Source: Phycisphaerales bacterium
GTDB lineage: Bacteria > Planctomycetota > Phycisphaerae > UBA1845
DNA: 64,000 bases
NCBI GenBank assembly: GCA_020639095.1
Contig: JACKHH010000018.1
Span: forward strand, 6,296-70,295
Reading direction: 5' to 3'
The position numbers and the translations under genes were made by a program. Below, one piece after another: positions 1 to 7,881 of this stretch (positions within the stretch are counted from its first letter, which is position 1; the number at the start of each line of letters is the position of its first letter). The notes below the pieces were generated by a model. That model made no database searches. It was not told the DNA's origin and worked only from the letters and a program-made list of their open reading frames with translations.

Positions 1-888
1 TGTCAACCCGAAGCGCTTATGGATTTCTTCCGCGATGTCGCACGCGTGCTGTGCGGGCGTCGGTACGTGGCTGTGGTCGGTGAGCAGCACGTAGTAGCGT
101 TGCTCGACTGCCGCGGCGGCTTCCACCTGCGCGATGATTTCGCCGATCGCGTGGTCCGCGACGGTGAGGGCGTCGGCGTACTCGGGCGAGTCGGAGCCGA
201 AGCGATGCCCCACCTCATCAACGCCGGGGAAGTAGTTGAAGTAGACGGCTGGCCAGCGCCCTTTACGCCGAGCGGTGCGCGCGACTTCGGCAAAGCTGTC
301 CGCCACGCGTGCGTCCACGTCGCTGTAGTCGCCGAGAAACCAGTCAATTCCGGACGACGCCCAGTTGTCGAAGGTCACCTTTACCCCGCGACGCGTGTGT
401 CCTTGCACGTTGACCGTCAGTTCGTCGTCGAGCAGGTCATACAGCGTCGGACAGGTGAAGTCATCGTTGACTGCGCGGTAAGTGGCGGCTGATCCGTAAT
501 CGCGTAGCTCAAACGTATCGGGATCAAACCAGCGATTGCCGAGAATGCCGTGATGTCCGGGGAATCTGCCGGTGATGATCGACACGGCATTGGCGTAGGT
601 GATTGGCGGCAGTGACGACATGGCATAGTCCACGCCCACGCCGCCGTCGACGAACCAGTGTTTGATCGCGGGCAACCGGCCCTCCGCGAGCAACGCATCG
701 AATCGCGCATGGTCCATGCCGTCGACGAAGAATACGGTCACCGTTGCATCTGTTGTCGATTCTCTCCCGCCGCTCTGCGATGTGCTTCGTCTTGTTTGCG
801 AACACCCTGCTTGTACCAAGAGCAGGAGCACGCATGCCAGTAGCGCGCGGGTTGCATGGACGCTGCGTTTCCACTTGGTTTGGACCAC
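1..888 (-). CDS. Type I phosphodiesterase / nucleotide pyrophosphatase-like lipoprotein (3' end beyond window)
   Basis: The reading frame is open from about 888 to the window edge, so the C-terminus is missing. It encodes an alkaline-phosphatase-superfamily phosphodiesterase. Visible landmarks are VFFVDGMD (first metal Asp), LPPITYANAVSIITGRFPG (the Thr is the likely nucleophile), YFPGVDEVGHRFG (metal Asp and His) and LLTDHSHVPTP (metal Asp-His). The N-terminus reads ALLACVLLLLVQAGCS, a lipoprotein signal with Cys after QAG, so a membrane-anchored periplasmic enzyme is likely. There is no ATG before the signal peptide. GTG at 888 or TTG at 891 are the only sensible starts, and both fall at the edge of a repeat element (884-1083), so the start is uncertain. 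The substrate cannot be told: phosphodiesters, nucleotides or phosphonates are all possible in this family. Confidence 0.75.
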   Translation of the reverse strand, partial: MVQTKWKRSVHATRALLACVLLLLVQAGCSQTRRSTSQSGGRESTTDATVTVFFVDGMDHARFDALLAEGRLPAIKHWFVDGGVGVDYAMSSLPPITYANAVSIITGRFPGHHGILGNRWFDPDTFELRDYGSAATYRAVNDDFTCPTLYDLLDDELTVNVQGHTRRGVKVTFDNWASSGIDWFLGDYSDVDARVADSFAEVARTARRKGRWPAVYFNYFPGVDEVGHRFGSDSPEYADALTVADHAIGEIIAQVEAAAAVEQRYYVLLTDHSHVPTPAQHACDIAEEIHKRFGLT

Positions 889-1083
889 CAAGGCACCAAG
901 ACGCCAAGGACGGCAATGTTGAATGCTGAATGATGAATGATGAGATGCGTGTCGGGTGGCACGGACAAGCTTTGCTTGTCCGTGGTTGATGAAGTGCCAC
1001 GCGCAATTCTCGATCGCCACTGACAAGCGAAGCTTGTCAGTGCCACCCTTTGTTCTTGGTGTCTTGGTGCCTTGGTGGTTCAC
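884..1083. repeat. MITE-like composite element, copy A
   Basis: The ends are inverted copies of ACCACCAAGGCACCAAG (left, from 884) and CTTGGTGCCTTGGTGG (right, to about 1081). Inside lie heptamer-like AATGCTG/AATGATG units (914-942), a hairpin at 954-984 with arms GGACAAGC/GCTTGTCC, and a second hairpin at 1018-1048 with arms CTGACAAGC/GCTTGTCAG. The blocks GGTGGCAC (955-962) and GTGCCACC (1040-1047) also pair across the element. It has the same block order and orientation as the copies at 18366 and 38038. Confidence 0.85.
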
Positions 1084-1104
1084 ATTCGTGACGGGCTGCG
1101 ACGC

Positions 1105-2373
1105 TTAACCAGCTTCGCGGCTTTCAGCTTGGGCGGCCAATGCGCCGACAAACTCTTCGCTGAGGAAGGGTTGCAGCCTCGCGAGGAACTCGTTGATCTC
1201 GGGATAGTCTTCGGGATTGTGTCGCCGGCCTTTGAGGTAGTTGAGCACCAGTTCGACGTGCTCTTCGTTGATATCCAGGCCGGTGGCTTCGAGGTGGTGA
1301 CGCACGGCATTGCGTCCGCTGTGCGCGCCGAGCACGAGTTCGACCGGGCCCGCGCCGATGGCTTCGGGCGGGAAGGGCAGGTACGTGTCGGGGTGCGCGA
1401 GCAAGCCATCCTGATGGATACCCGCCTCCGTGCGGAAGATGTTCTTGCCGGTGACGGCTTTGTTGGCCGCCGGTTTGAACCCGGTCAGTTCCGCGACCAT
1501 TTCGCAAAGGGGCGCGAGTGCTTGCGGATCGACGGTGACGCCTTTCTTGAACTCGTCCTTGTGCAGCGTGAGCGCCATGACGACCTCTTCGATCGCGACG
1601 TTGCCCGCGCGCTCGCCGATACCATTGACCGTGCCCTGTACGATGTTGGCCCCGGCTTGGATGCACGCGAGCGAGTTCGCGGTGGCGAGCCCGAGATCGT
1701 TGTGAAAGTGCACGGCCAGCATCGCGTCGTCCATGCTTGCGACGTTGTCCTGGATGCGCTTGGCCATGTCAGCCGCTTTGGACGGCGTGAGGATGCCGAC
1801 CGTGTCGGTAAACCCAATGGAGAGGGCCCCGGCTTGGATGGCGTGCTCGTAGACTTCAAAGAGGAAGTCGGGTTCGGTGCGTGACGCGTCCTCGGGCCCG
1901 AACGAGATGATCTCGAAATACTTCTGCGCGTGATCGATCGCGGCACACGCGGTATCGATGATCTGCGCCTTGGTCATTTCGTGTTTGTGTTCGCGGTGCA
2001 ACCGGCTCGTGCCGATGAACAGCGTGACGGCGCGCTTCAGCGGCGATACGCCCGCGAGCGCCTCAGCCGCCAGATCGACATCGCTCTTGACCGTGCGTGA
2101 CAGCGCCGACAACGTCGTGCCCTTCACCGATTCCGCGATGCGGCGGACGCCGTTGAACTCCTCATCACCGGCGGCGGGGAAACCGCAATCGATCGAGTGC
2201 ACACCCGCGTCCGCCAGCGCCTGCGCGATGGTCACCTTCTGTTCGGGCAGCAGGTGGATACCGGGCATCTGCGCACCATCGCGCAGCGTCGTGTCCGAAA
2301 TGAGCACGAGCGGTTTCTTCTTCTGCTGGCGCAGAACAAAGCGTTTGACCTTGCGATTAATGGCGCTGAACAT
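1105..2373 (-). CDS. LeuA/homocitrate synthase-family acyltransferase without regulatory domain
   Basis: This 422-residue protein belongs to the DRE-TIM metallolyase family of 2-isopropylmalate, homocitrate and citramalate synthases, which condense acetyl-CoA with a 2-oxo acid. Near the N-terminus, ISDTTLRDGAQMPG is the family signature with the catalytic Arg and metal-binding Asp. The second metal site is seen as LAVHFHNDLGLATAN (HxH), followed by VNGIGERAGN. The length matches the catalytic and linker regions only: the C-terminal allosteric LeuA dimer domain is absent, so leucine feedback is unlikely. The N-terminal 20 residues are basic (KVKRFVLRQQKKK). No leu, lys or nif genes are adjacent, so 2-isopropylmalate, homocitrate and citramalate synthase all remain possible. 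Confidence 0.85.
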   Translation of the reverse strand: MFSAINRKVKRFVLRQQKKKPLVLISDTTLRDGAQMPGIHLLPEQKVTIAQALADAGVHSIDCGFPAAGDEEFNGVRRIAESVKGTTLSALSRTVKSDVDLAAEALAGVSPLKRAVTLFIGTSRLHREHKHEMTKAQIIDTACAAIDHAQKYFEIISFGPEDASRTEPDFLFEVYEHAIQAGALSIGFTDTVGILTPSKAADMAKRIQDNVASMDDAMLAVHFHNDLGLATANSLACIQAGANIVQGTVNGIGERAGNVAIEEVVMALTLHKDEFKKGVTVDPQALAPLCEMVAELTGFKPAANKAVTGKNIFRTEAGIHQDGLLAHPDTYLPFPPEAIGAGPVELVLGAHSGRNAVRHHLEATGLDINEEHVELVLNYLKGRRHNPEDYPEINEFLARLQPFLSEEFVGALAAQAESREAG

Positions 2374-2496
2374 TGTCTACCCCGGGCGCAATCCCGATTC
2401 GATACCGACGTCACGAGCGTGTCGCTGAGTGGATGCGGGCGCGCTGTGGTGTCACCAGCTAAGACCAGTCTAACAGCCACGCGTTAGACCACAAAT

Positions 2497-3966
2497 TCAC
2501 TTTTCGGCGTGCGTCAAGTTTGCCCGTACGACGCCTTTGGCGACCGGGCTCGCGAGCGACGCGTCCATGGCAGCCGCTGCCCCCGCCTCCGGGTCGAAGA
2601 AACTCGCAATCAGGCTGAAGTAGTACTCCCGTGCGTAGGTCGCGAACCCGACGTGCCCACCCCCAGCCAGGATCTCGCCCGCCACCAACGGGTTCGACTC
2701 GCGCGACAGCAGGTCCGCGACATCCTGTGCCGGTGACAGCGGGTCGTTCGCGGCATGTACCATCACGACTGGGACGCGGATGCGGTCGAGCTTCGGGAAG
2801 AAGGGCCGGTTGTCATACGGCGCCAAGCGGAGGAACAGGTACCCCTCCATGATGCCCCCGGGCAGCATGACCCCGCAGCGATCGTACTCGCGCAGGATCA
2901 GTTCGCGCAGGCTGCCGTTGGGGTTGGGGTAGTTCTTGCGCTCCATGCGTTCGCGATTGGTATTTTGCAATGTCGCGTAGACCGGGTCGCCGAGCAGGCT
3001 GTAGTCCTTTTCGAGCAGGTCGACGAGATGTTCCCACTGCGGGATGGGTGAGAACGCCATGACCCCGGCTTGGAATCGCGGCACGCCCGGTTCAGCGTAG
3101 AACTGCGTTGCGATCGTCGGGGTGATGTTGGGGTCGTCCGGCCTGCGGTTGGCGAACCACGCTGCCAACAGGGCTGTGTTCGCGCTCCAGCAGAAGCCGA
3201 TCAACCCGGTGTGCTTCACGTGCGGCTGATCTTGCAACCAATCAGCGACGTGCATGAGATCGTCCGTCTCGCGCACGCCGAAGGTGTAGGCGACGTCGGG
3301 TTGGGTGCGCTCGGTCTGCCCGTGGCCGCGCATCTCCAGCGCCAGCACGTGGAATCCGGACCCGACGAGATACTCCGCGAGGTCGCGCGTACGCACCACA
3401 CCGTTATCGCCGAAGAACCCGGGCAGCAGGACGATGCAATCGGCGTCGTGGACTTCGTTGTTCGATTTTGCAAATCCCAAGCGGGCTGCGAGCTTGACGC
3501 CGTCGGGCATTTCGAGCCAGACATCGTCGAACCCGGGCCAGGTCGGCGGTGGGGCGTCGATCGTGAGATCCTGGCTCGCACCGTTGGCAGTACACTTCAT
3601 GCCGTAGTAGTTGAAGACCAGCGATTGCAGCGTGTTGGGATTGACCCCGAAGTAGGCGAACACGTCGAGCGGCTCACCGTCGGGCCCGGTCATGTCCTCG
3701 GTGAGCAGTGTCGGACGATCACCCTTTGGCAGCAGGTCCGCCAGTTGGGCGTGGGCCGAACGCAGCCAGTCGCGCGCGGACCCGATGGGCTGATCGTCGT
3801 CGCCCGCGACTTGTATCCGGCGACTTTCGTCAGGTCGGAGCACCAGCGACTGCTCGGAGAGGCAACCGGACGTCAGACCAATAAGCGCCGCGATCGCAAG
3901 GGAGCGGAGATTGTAAATACCACTCCGCTGAACCCTCCGCAGCCCCCGCAATACAGGTGTGTACAT
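2497..3966 (-). CDS. Alpha/beta hydrolase lipoprotein (YheT/EMB8-like) with Cys at the nucleophile position
   Basis: An alpha/beta-fold hydrolase of about 489 residues if started at the ATG at 3966. A start at 3984 is also possible. The N-terminus has a basic stretch, a hydrophobic core and ALIGLTSGC, a lipobox that would anchor it to a membrane. The order of motifs fits the YheT/EMB8 group: LLPGFFGDNG (oxyanion region), LALEMRGHG, LIGFCWSAN (nucleophile elbow, about residue 259), VHAANDPLSP (acid Asp) and GGGHVGF (catalytic His). The elbow usually reads G-F-S-L-G-G-N. Here the Ser is Cys and the following Gly is Ser, so the nucleophile is either Cys, as in dienelactone hydrolases, or absent. 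The gene is divergent from pqiA. The substrate is unknown. Confidence 0.75.
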   Translation of the reverse strand: MYTPVLRGLRRVQRSGIYNLRSLAIAALIGLTSGCLSEQSLVLRPDESRRIQVAGDDDQPIGSARDWLRSAHAQLADLLPKGDRPTLLTEDMTGPDGEPLDVFAYFGVNPNTLQSLVFNYYGMKCTANGASQDLTIDAPPPTWPGFDDVWLEMPDGVKLAARLGFAKSNNEVHDADCIVLLPGFFGDNGVVRTRDLAEYLVGSGFHVLALEMRGHGQTERTQPDVAYTFGVRETDDLMHVADWLQDQPHVKHTGLIGFCWSANTALLAAWFANRRPDDPNITPTIATQFYAEPGVPRFQAGVMAFSPIPQWEHLVDLLEKDYSLLGDPVYATLQNTNRERMERKNYPNPNGSLRELILREYDRCGVMLPGGIMEGYLFLRLAPYDNRPFFPKLDRIRVPVVMVHAANDPLSPAQDVADLLSRESNPLVAGEILAGGGHVGFATYAREYYFSLIASFFDPEAGAAAAMDASLASPVAKGVVRANLTHAEK

Positions 3967-4106
3967 TTTCAATCGCTGTAGCATCGGCGGAGCATAGTCG
4001 CCCGCCTGACGACATGCAACGAAGTCTGACAGGGTTTCAGTTGACGCATGCACCCGCGCTCACAAACAATAGGCATAAGACCATTCGGACCTTTCGTTAC
4101 AAAGCA

Positions 4107-4766
4107 ATGCCCGTGACAACGTCAACCGCCAACCCGCTCGCGTACGATCAACTGCGGACCTGTCCGTGTTGCGGACTCGTGCAGTACATCCCGGACGTAC
4201 CGGCTGGCATGCGCGCTTGTTGTGCGCGCTGCGCGAGTACGCTGCGCCGGCGGGCAAGCATTCTGCGCAGCAATCGGCGAACGGCGGCTGTTGCGCTGGC
4301 GGCGCTGATCATCTATCCGCTGGCCATCACGCTGCCAATGCTGCGCGTCGAACGCTTCGGCCACTTTCACGATTCGAGCATTCTGGAAGGCGTGGCGACG
4401 CTGCTGGGTTCCGGGCATTTGCTTGTCGGAATTGTTGTGCTGCTCTGCTCGGTGGTGTTCCCATTGGGAAAGCTCATCGGGTTGTTCGCGCTGTCTGCCG
4501 GTAGCGCCTTTATGCAGAGTCGTCATCGCGCGCTGACGTACCACATCGTAGAGTGGACCGGCAGGTGGGGCATGCTCGACGTGCTGCTCGTCGCGGTACT
4601 GGTCGCGGTGCTCAAGCTCGGCGACATGGTGGAAGTGTCGGCGAGACCGGCAGCGCTCGCGTTCACCTGTTGCGTGGTCCTCAGTTTGCTGGCCACCGCA
4701 TGCTTCGATCCGCACAATCTGTGGTCGGATGCATCGGTGGAAGGCCAATCCGAGCCGCGACCGTAA
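4107..4766 (+). CDS. pqiA: Paraquat-inducible protein A (PqiA) domain protein
   Basis: A 219-residue inner-membrane protein. It starts with a zinc-ribbon-like segment, CPCC then about 20 residues and CCARC, followed by about four hydrophobic segments (AVALAALIIYPLAITLPML, LLVGIVVLLCSVVFPL, LDVLLVAVLVAVLKLGDMV, ALAFTCCVVLSLLATACF). This is a single PqiA unit, half the size of Escherichia coli PqiA, which has two. PqiA proteins work with MCE proteins such as PqiB in lipid transport across the envelope, and the next gene is a PqiB. ATG at 4107 is preferred to upstream starts because homology begins just after it. The last residues (GQSEPRP) and the stop codon lie inside an intergenic repeat that begins near 4744. 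Confidence 0.85.
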   Translation: MPVTTSTANPLAYDQLRTCPCCGLVQYIPDVPAGMRACCARCASTLRRRASILRSNRRTAAVALAALIIYPLAITLPMLRVERFGHFHDSSILEGVATLLGSGHLLVGIVVLLCSVVFPLGKLIGLFALSAGSAFMQSRHRALTYHIVEWTGRWGMLDVLLVAVLVAVLKLGDMVEVSARPAALAFTCCVVLSLLATACFDPHNLWSDASVEGQSEPRP

Positions 4767-4790
4767 GGGAGCGGGGGAATGTGCAGAGCT
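4744..4790 (+). repeat. CCGAGCCGCGACCGT-type repeat (family P4), supplies pqiA stop
   Basis: GCCAATCCGAGCCGCGACCG followed by TAAGGGAGCGGGGGAA and GTGCAGAG. The same string occurs near 24097-24135, 28096-28134, 32467-32490 and 33652-33680. Those copies read CCGTCAGGG or CTGTCAGGG where this one reads CCGTAAGGG, and the TAA is the pqiA stop codon. Confidence 0.8.
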
Positions 4791-4873
4791 AAACGTTTCC
4801 TATTGCAGATACGCTGGAGCGAAGTCGTTTAGCGGCGAGCCAACGGCGAGCGTGCGACAACCAAGACCGCGAT

Positions 4874-4897
4874 GCAGGCAGGATGCCTGCACCACAA
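4874..4897. repeat. GCAGGCAGGATGCCTGC palindrome (family P5)
   Basis: A short hairpin, GCAGGCAGGATGCCTGC, followed by ACCACAA. It recurs at 28015-28038 and 33711-33736. Each time it sits within about 150 bp of a P4 repeat, so P4 and P5 look like the two ends of one composite element. Confidence 0.75.
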
Positions 4898-4923
4898 TAC
4901 GACCGACGCGCAGGGCAGAACTC

Positions 4924-6360
4924 ATGAACCAGCAATCTCCTGGCGAAATCCCAACCGCGACACTTCAGCCCGAGCGGCGGGCGTCGTGGCTGTACGTGCT
5001 GCCGATCATGGCGCTGCTCTTTGTCGGTTGGTTGGCGTATCAGTCGTGGAAGATGCGCGGTACGCCGATCGAAGTGCAGTTTGCCGAGGGTCACGGGCTG
5101 CATGCCGATGACGAAGTGCGTTATCGCGGCATTGTTGTCGGGCACGTGCGCAGCGTTGAACTCGCGAGCGAGTTCGACGGCGTGATCGTGCGCGCCAATC
5201 TCGATCCGCAATCGCGGCAGCTCGCGCGTGCGGGCACGCGACTCTGGGTTGTTCGCCCGCAGGTGGGTATCACTGGCGTGGCGGGTCTGGATACGCTGGT
5301 TGGTCCGCGGTACCTCGCGTTGCTTCCGGGCGACGGCCCGACGCAGCATGCGTTCATTGGATTGGAAGATCCGCCGATCGTCGATTCGATCGCGCCGGGT
5401 GACCTTGAGATCGTTCTGCAATCACCGCGTCGCGGAAGCATGCGGCCCGGAGCGCCCGTGCTGTATCGGCAGGTGCCGGTGGGCACGATCCTCTCCGTCG
5501 GGCTCGATCATGATGCCGGTGCGGTGCAAGCCCGTGTACACATTCCCGAACGCTATACGGCGCTCATCCGCAAGTCGTCGCGTTTCTGGAACGTCGGCGG
5601 GCTCGATGCGGAGGTGGGGATTCGCGGGGTGTCGTTGAAGCTGGAGTCGGTGGAGACGTTGCTGGCCGGTGGTGTCGCGCTGGCCACGCCGCCCGGTGGC
5701 GGCGACATTGTGCGCAACGGCCACCTGTTTGAGCTTGCAGAAAAACCCGAAGAAGCCTGGCTCGCATGGCAGCCGATGGCGATGGTGGGCAGTCCGTTTC
5801 TCCCGCCTGGTGCGGTGATGTCCGCGCCGATGCGCGCGGTGCTCGGGTGGCGCGAAGGCCGGTGGATCAAGTCCGATCGCACGCAACGCGGCTGGGTGTT
5901 GCAGACGGACGACGGGCTGCTCGGTCCTGCCGATCTGCTGACAGTGGGTGACGATGTGGATGCGAAGTCCGCCGTGCTGGAAATCGCGGGCCATCCCGTC
6001 CCGCTGGCGGAAAAAGCAATGCCATACGGTGAGGGCTTGGTGCGCGTGAACGCCGATGTGGGTCCGACGCACTGGCCGAGCAAGTTGCAACGCGTGCCGG
6101 AAGAGCCGGAGGATTGCATTGTGGTTGGTGATCGCGCGATAGCGCCGATCCCGCTGGCAGCTGGAAGGCTCACGCCGGTGGACGGCCAATGGAAGGTAGA
6201 CCCAGCCGTCCCGTTCGACGCCTCCTGGCACGGCGCCTGCGTCCTGGCGCGCAGCGACGGCAACCTCATCGGCCTGTTGCTGATCACCAAAGAAGAAGCA
6301 AGAGTGGCCTGCCTACCAGGGCAAACCAAACAAGCAGCGCCAAACCAGGATCACCACTGA
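4924..6360 (+). CDS. pqiB: MCE-domain lipid transport protein PqiB-like
   Basis: A 478-residue protein with one N-terminal membrane helix (WLYVLPIMALLFVGWLAYQSW, about residues 19-40) and then MCE/MlaD domains. The first begins GTPIEVQFAEGHGLHADDEVRYRGIVVG, the classic MCE opening, and a second begins near LEIVLQSPRRGSMRPGAPVLYRQVPVG. PqiB and YebT form periplasmic tubes that carry lipids between membranes, fed by a PqiA-type partner, which is the gene just upstream. ATG at 4924 is chosen because residues encoded upstream are repeat sequence (4744-4897). The C-terminus is unusual: the last codons and the TGA at 6358-6360 lie inside the half copy of the MITE-like element, so the original end may have been replaced. 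Confidence 0.87.
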   Translation: MNQQSPGEIPTATLQPERRASWLYVLPIMALLFVGWLAYQSWKMRGTPIEVQFAEGHGLHADDEVRYRGIVVGHVRSVELASEFDGVIVRANLDPQSRQLARAGTRLWVVRPQVGITGVAGLDTLVGPRYLALLPGDGPTQHAFIGLEDPPIVDSIAPGDLEIVLQSPRRGSMRPGAPVLYRQVPVGTILSVGLDHDAGAVQARVHIPERYTALIRKSSRFWNVGGLDAEVGIRGVSLKLESVETLLAGGVALATPPGGGDIVRNGHLFELAEKPEEAWLAWQPMAMVGSPFLPPGAVMSAPMRAVLGWREGRWIKSDRTQRGWVLQTDDGLLGPADLLTVGDDVDAKSAVLEIAGHPVPLAEKAMPYGEGLVRVNADVGPTHWPSKLQRVPEEPEDCIVVGDRAIAPIPLAAGRLTPVDGQWKVDPAVPFDASWHGACVLARSDGNLIGLLLITKEEARVACLPGQTKQAAPNQDHH

Positions 6361-6452
6361 CAAGCAAAGCTTGTCAGTGCCACCCACCTTGCGCGCGCAA
6401 ACAAGACCAAAACGAATCCGTTCTTGGCGCCTTGGAGTCTTGGCGGTTCAAA
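6345..6452. repeat. MITE-like composite element, right half only (copy B)
   Basis: Only the right half of the element is present: the hairpin CACTGACAAGC/GCTTGTCAGTG (6355-6385), then a GCGCGCAAAC spacer shared with the copy at 18366, then TTCTTGGCGCCTTGGAGTCT near 6421. The upstream string CCAGGATC is also shared with that copy, which puts the boundary inside the pqiB coding sequence. The left terminal repeat is missing. Confidence 0.8.
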
Positions 6453-6465
6453 CCTCTGACGTGAT

Positions 6466-6512
6466 TCCCAATCAGCGATCTTCGATCTTTGATCCGTGAT
6501 CTTCGATCCTCA
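6466..6512. repeat. Short GATCTTCGATC-type tandem repeats
   Basis: The stretch holds several degenerate units of the form CGATCTTCGATC and TGATCCGTGATCTTCGATCC. It lies between the half MITE element and the 3' end of the GNAT gene. No coding potential is seen. Confidence 0.5.
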
Positions 6513-6610
6513 ATGGGCGACCTCGAACCCCGATGCGACCGGCGACGGTCTTGTTCGCGCCGGCCGCATCAGGGATGGTGTTGGATCGACCCCCCACGAG
6601 TCGTCTCCAC

Positions 6611-7198
6611 CTACGTGGTCATCGATGCCAGCCGTGCGTACGCGTCGGCATCGTCGTTTTCCAAACGTTCCCAATCACGACGCAGCATCCCGAAGAGCAG
6701 CACGTCGTGGTAATTCCCATTGCGGTAAAACGCCTGCCGCTGGCAGCCTTCCTGCACGAACCCAGCCCGGCGGTACGCACGCACGCCACGTTCGTTGTGC
6801 GAGAACACCGACAGCTCGATGCGGTTCAGGTTCATTTCCTCGAACCCGTAGCGCACCGCGAGCTTGGTGGCTTCGGTGCCGAAACCAGCCCCCTGGCGCT
6901 TGCGATCGCCGATGAGCAGGCCGAAGGTCGCCCGGCGCGACTGGGCGCACGCCTGGTGCAGGCCGAAGCAGCCGATCAGCGCGTCGCCCTCCTGCGTGAC
7001 GATGCCCAGGCTCACGTCGGTCGGCGATTTGTAGAGGCCTTCGACGTACTCGCGTTCGCGCAGACGGTTGATCGGGTTCGAGCGGCCCAGCGTGCTCCAG
7101 TTGTCCTCGTCGTTGAGCCATGTGACCAGCGCGTCAACGTCAGCCACTTCCAGCGGCCTGAAGTAGATGTTGTCCCCGCTGTAGTATTTCACGCTCAT
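6611..7198 (-). CDS. GNAT-family N-acetyltransferase (RimJ/RimL/SpeG-like)
   Basis: A 195-residue acetyltransferase. IYFRPLEVADVDALVTWLNDE is the usual N-terminal strand and helix of the RimJ/RimL group. The acetyl-CoA loop reads RKRQGAGFGTEATKLAVRYGF (the R/QxxGxG/A motif), followed by NLNRIELSVFSHNERGVRAYRRAGFVQEG, a standard GNAT C-terminal half. The start at 7198 (MSVKYY) fits the family better than the longer frame to 7228. The acceptor could be a protein N-terminus, a polyamine or a small molecule; the sequence does not say. It stands alone, convergent with pqiB. Confidence 0.85.
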   Translation of the reverse strand: MSVKYYSGDNIYFRPLEVADVDALVTWLNDEDNWSTLGRSNPINRLREREYVEGLYKSPTDVSLGIVTQEGDALIGCFGLHQACAQSRRATFGLLIGDRKRQGAGFGTEATKLAVRYGFEEMNLNRIELSVFSHNERGVRAYRRAGFVQEGCQRQAFYRNGNYHDVLLFGMLRRDWERLENDDADAYARLASMTT

Positions 7199-7413
7199 GA
7201 CTGCTCTCCGCCGCGTCCTCACGCGCAACTGCTTGCCATCCCAACCGTTATCAACCGTCCTGCGTTACCTACCGTCCAACTCTACCTGGTGCCCCGGGCA
7301 GTCTGCCGCGAGGCGAATTCCGAAAAGGCGCTTCCCTGCGCCGTATGCAGGCGTCTTAACCCTCAGCGTGAGTCGCCCGCGTGTAATCGTCCGTTCATTT
7401 CACTGTTATGCCA

Positions 7414-7450
7414 CAAAAAAACCCCGCGAATCGCTTGGCGTTCGCGGGGT
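7414..7450 (-). terminator. Rho-independent terminator of the small minus-strand gene
   Basis: A perfect 10-bp stem (ACCCCGCGAA at 7421-7430 with TTCGCGGGGT at 7441-7450) encloses a 10-base loop. On the minus strand it is followed by a run of seven T (7414-7420). Confidence 0.85.
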
Positions 7451-7478
7451 CGCAAAAAGCATAATTGGCTTGCAAACC

Positions 7479-7640
7479 CTACGAAGCGCCTCCCGGGTAA
7501 ATCCACATGCCGAGATCGCGATTAAACTGACAATCGCGCTGGCTGCGGACGAGACACGAGAGACCCGTGCCCGATACGCGCGCAATAGCACCGGCTGTGC
7601 TTTGCGACGACGAGCATGGTTTGCAAGCATAACGGGTCAT
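7479..7640 (-). CDS. Small 53-residue protein of unknown function
   Basis: I do not recognise this product. The frame runs from ATG at 7640 to TAG at 7479. A Shine-Dalgarno-like GAGAAAGG stands about eight bases upstream. The gene sits exactly inside a transcription unit: a near-perfect promoter at 7668-7696 and a strong terminator at 7414-7450 give a transcript of about 250 nt. The protein starts MTRYACKPCSSSQSTAG, has a CxxC pair (Cys6, Cys9), two later Cys (GLSCLVRSQRDCQF) and a C-terminus rich in aromatic and small residues. The Cys pairs could bind metal. The transcript could instead be a small RNA with a chance frame; an overlapping frame starting at 7630 would run through the terminator and is less likely. 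Confidence 0.5.
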   Translation of the reverse strand: MTRYACKPCSSSQSTAGAIARVSGTGLSCLVRSQRDCQFNRDLGMWIYPGGAS

Positions 7641-7667
7641 GGATATACCTTTCTCCACAGACAATGT

Positions 7668-7696
7668 ATGCTACCCGATTGCCCAGTGGATGTCAA
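7668..7696 (-). promoter_or_regulatory. Sigma-70-type promoter for the small gene
   Basis: On the minus strand TTGACA (7696-7691) is followed by a 17-base spacer and TAGCAT (7673-7668). The start of transcription would be near 7661, about 20 bases before the ATG at 7640. Confidence 0.7.
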
Positions 7697-7851
7697 GGCA
7701 GGCAATACAAACGTTTGTCGGTAATCGTTGGGTGCGGCTGGAGGTGCCCCAGGCTGGTCAATGGTCGGGCGCAGGTATTGCCACCGCTCCAGCCAGCCAA
7801 GGCGGTCGTCGGTGTCACGGCGTGGCAGCCGTCACCGCTGACTTGGCGGGA

Positions 7852-7881
7852 TTGCTGTCGCGGGCTCAGACGTGGTAGACT
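7852..7881 (+). promoter_or_regulatory. Possible promoter for the LOG-family gene
   Basis: TTGCTG (7852-7857), an 18-base spacer and TAGACT (7876-7881) precede the LOG-family gene, leaving a leader of about 110 bases. The match is moderate. The rest of 7697-7995 shows no gene. Confidence 0.35.
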
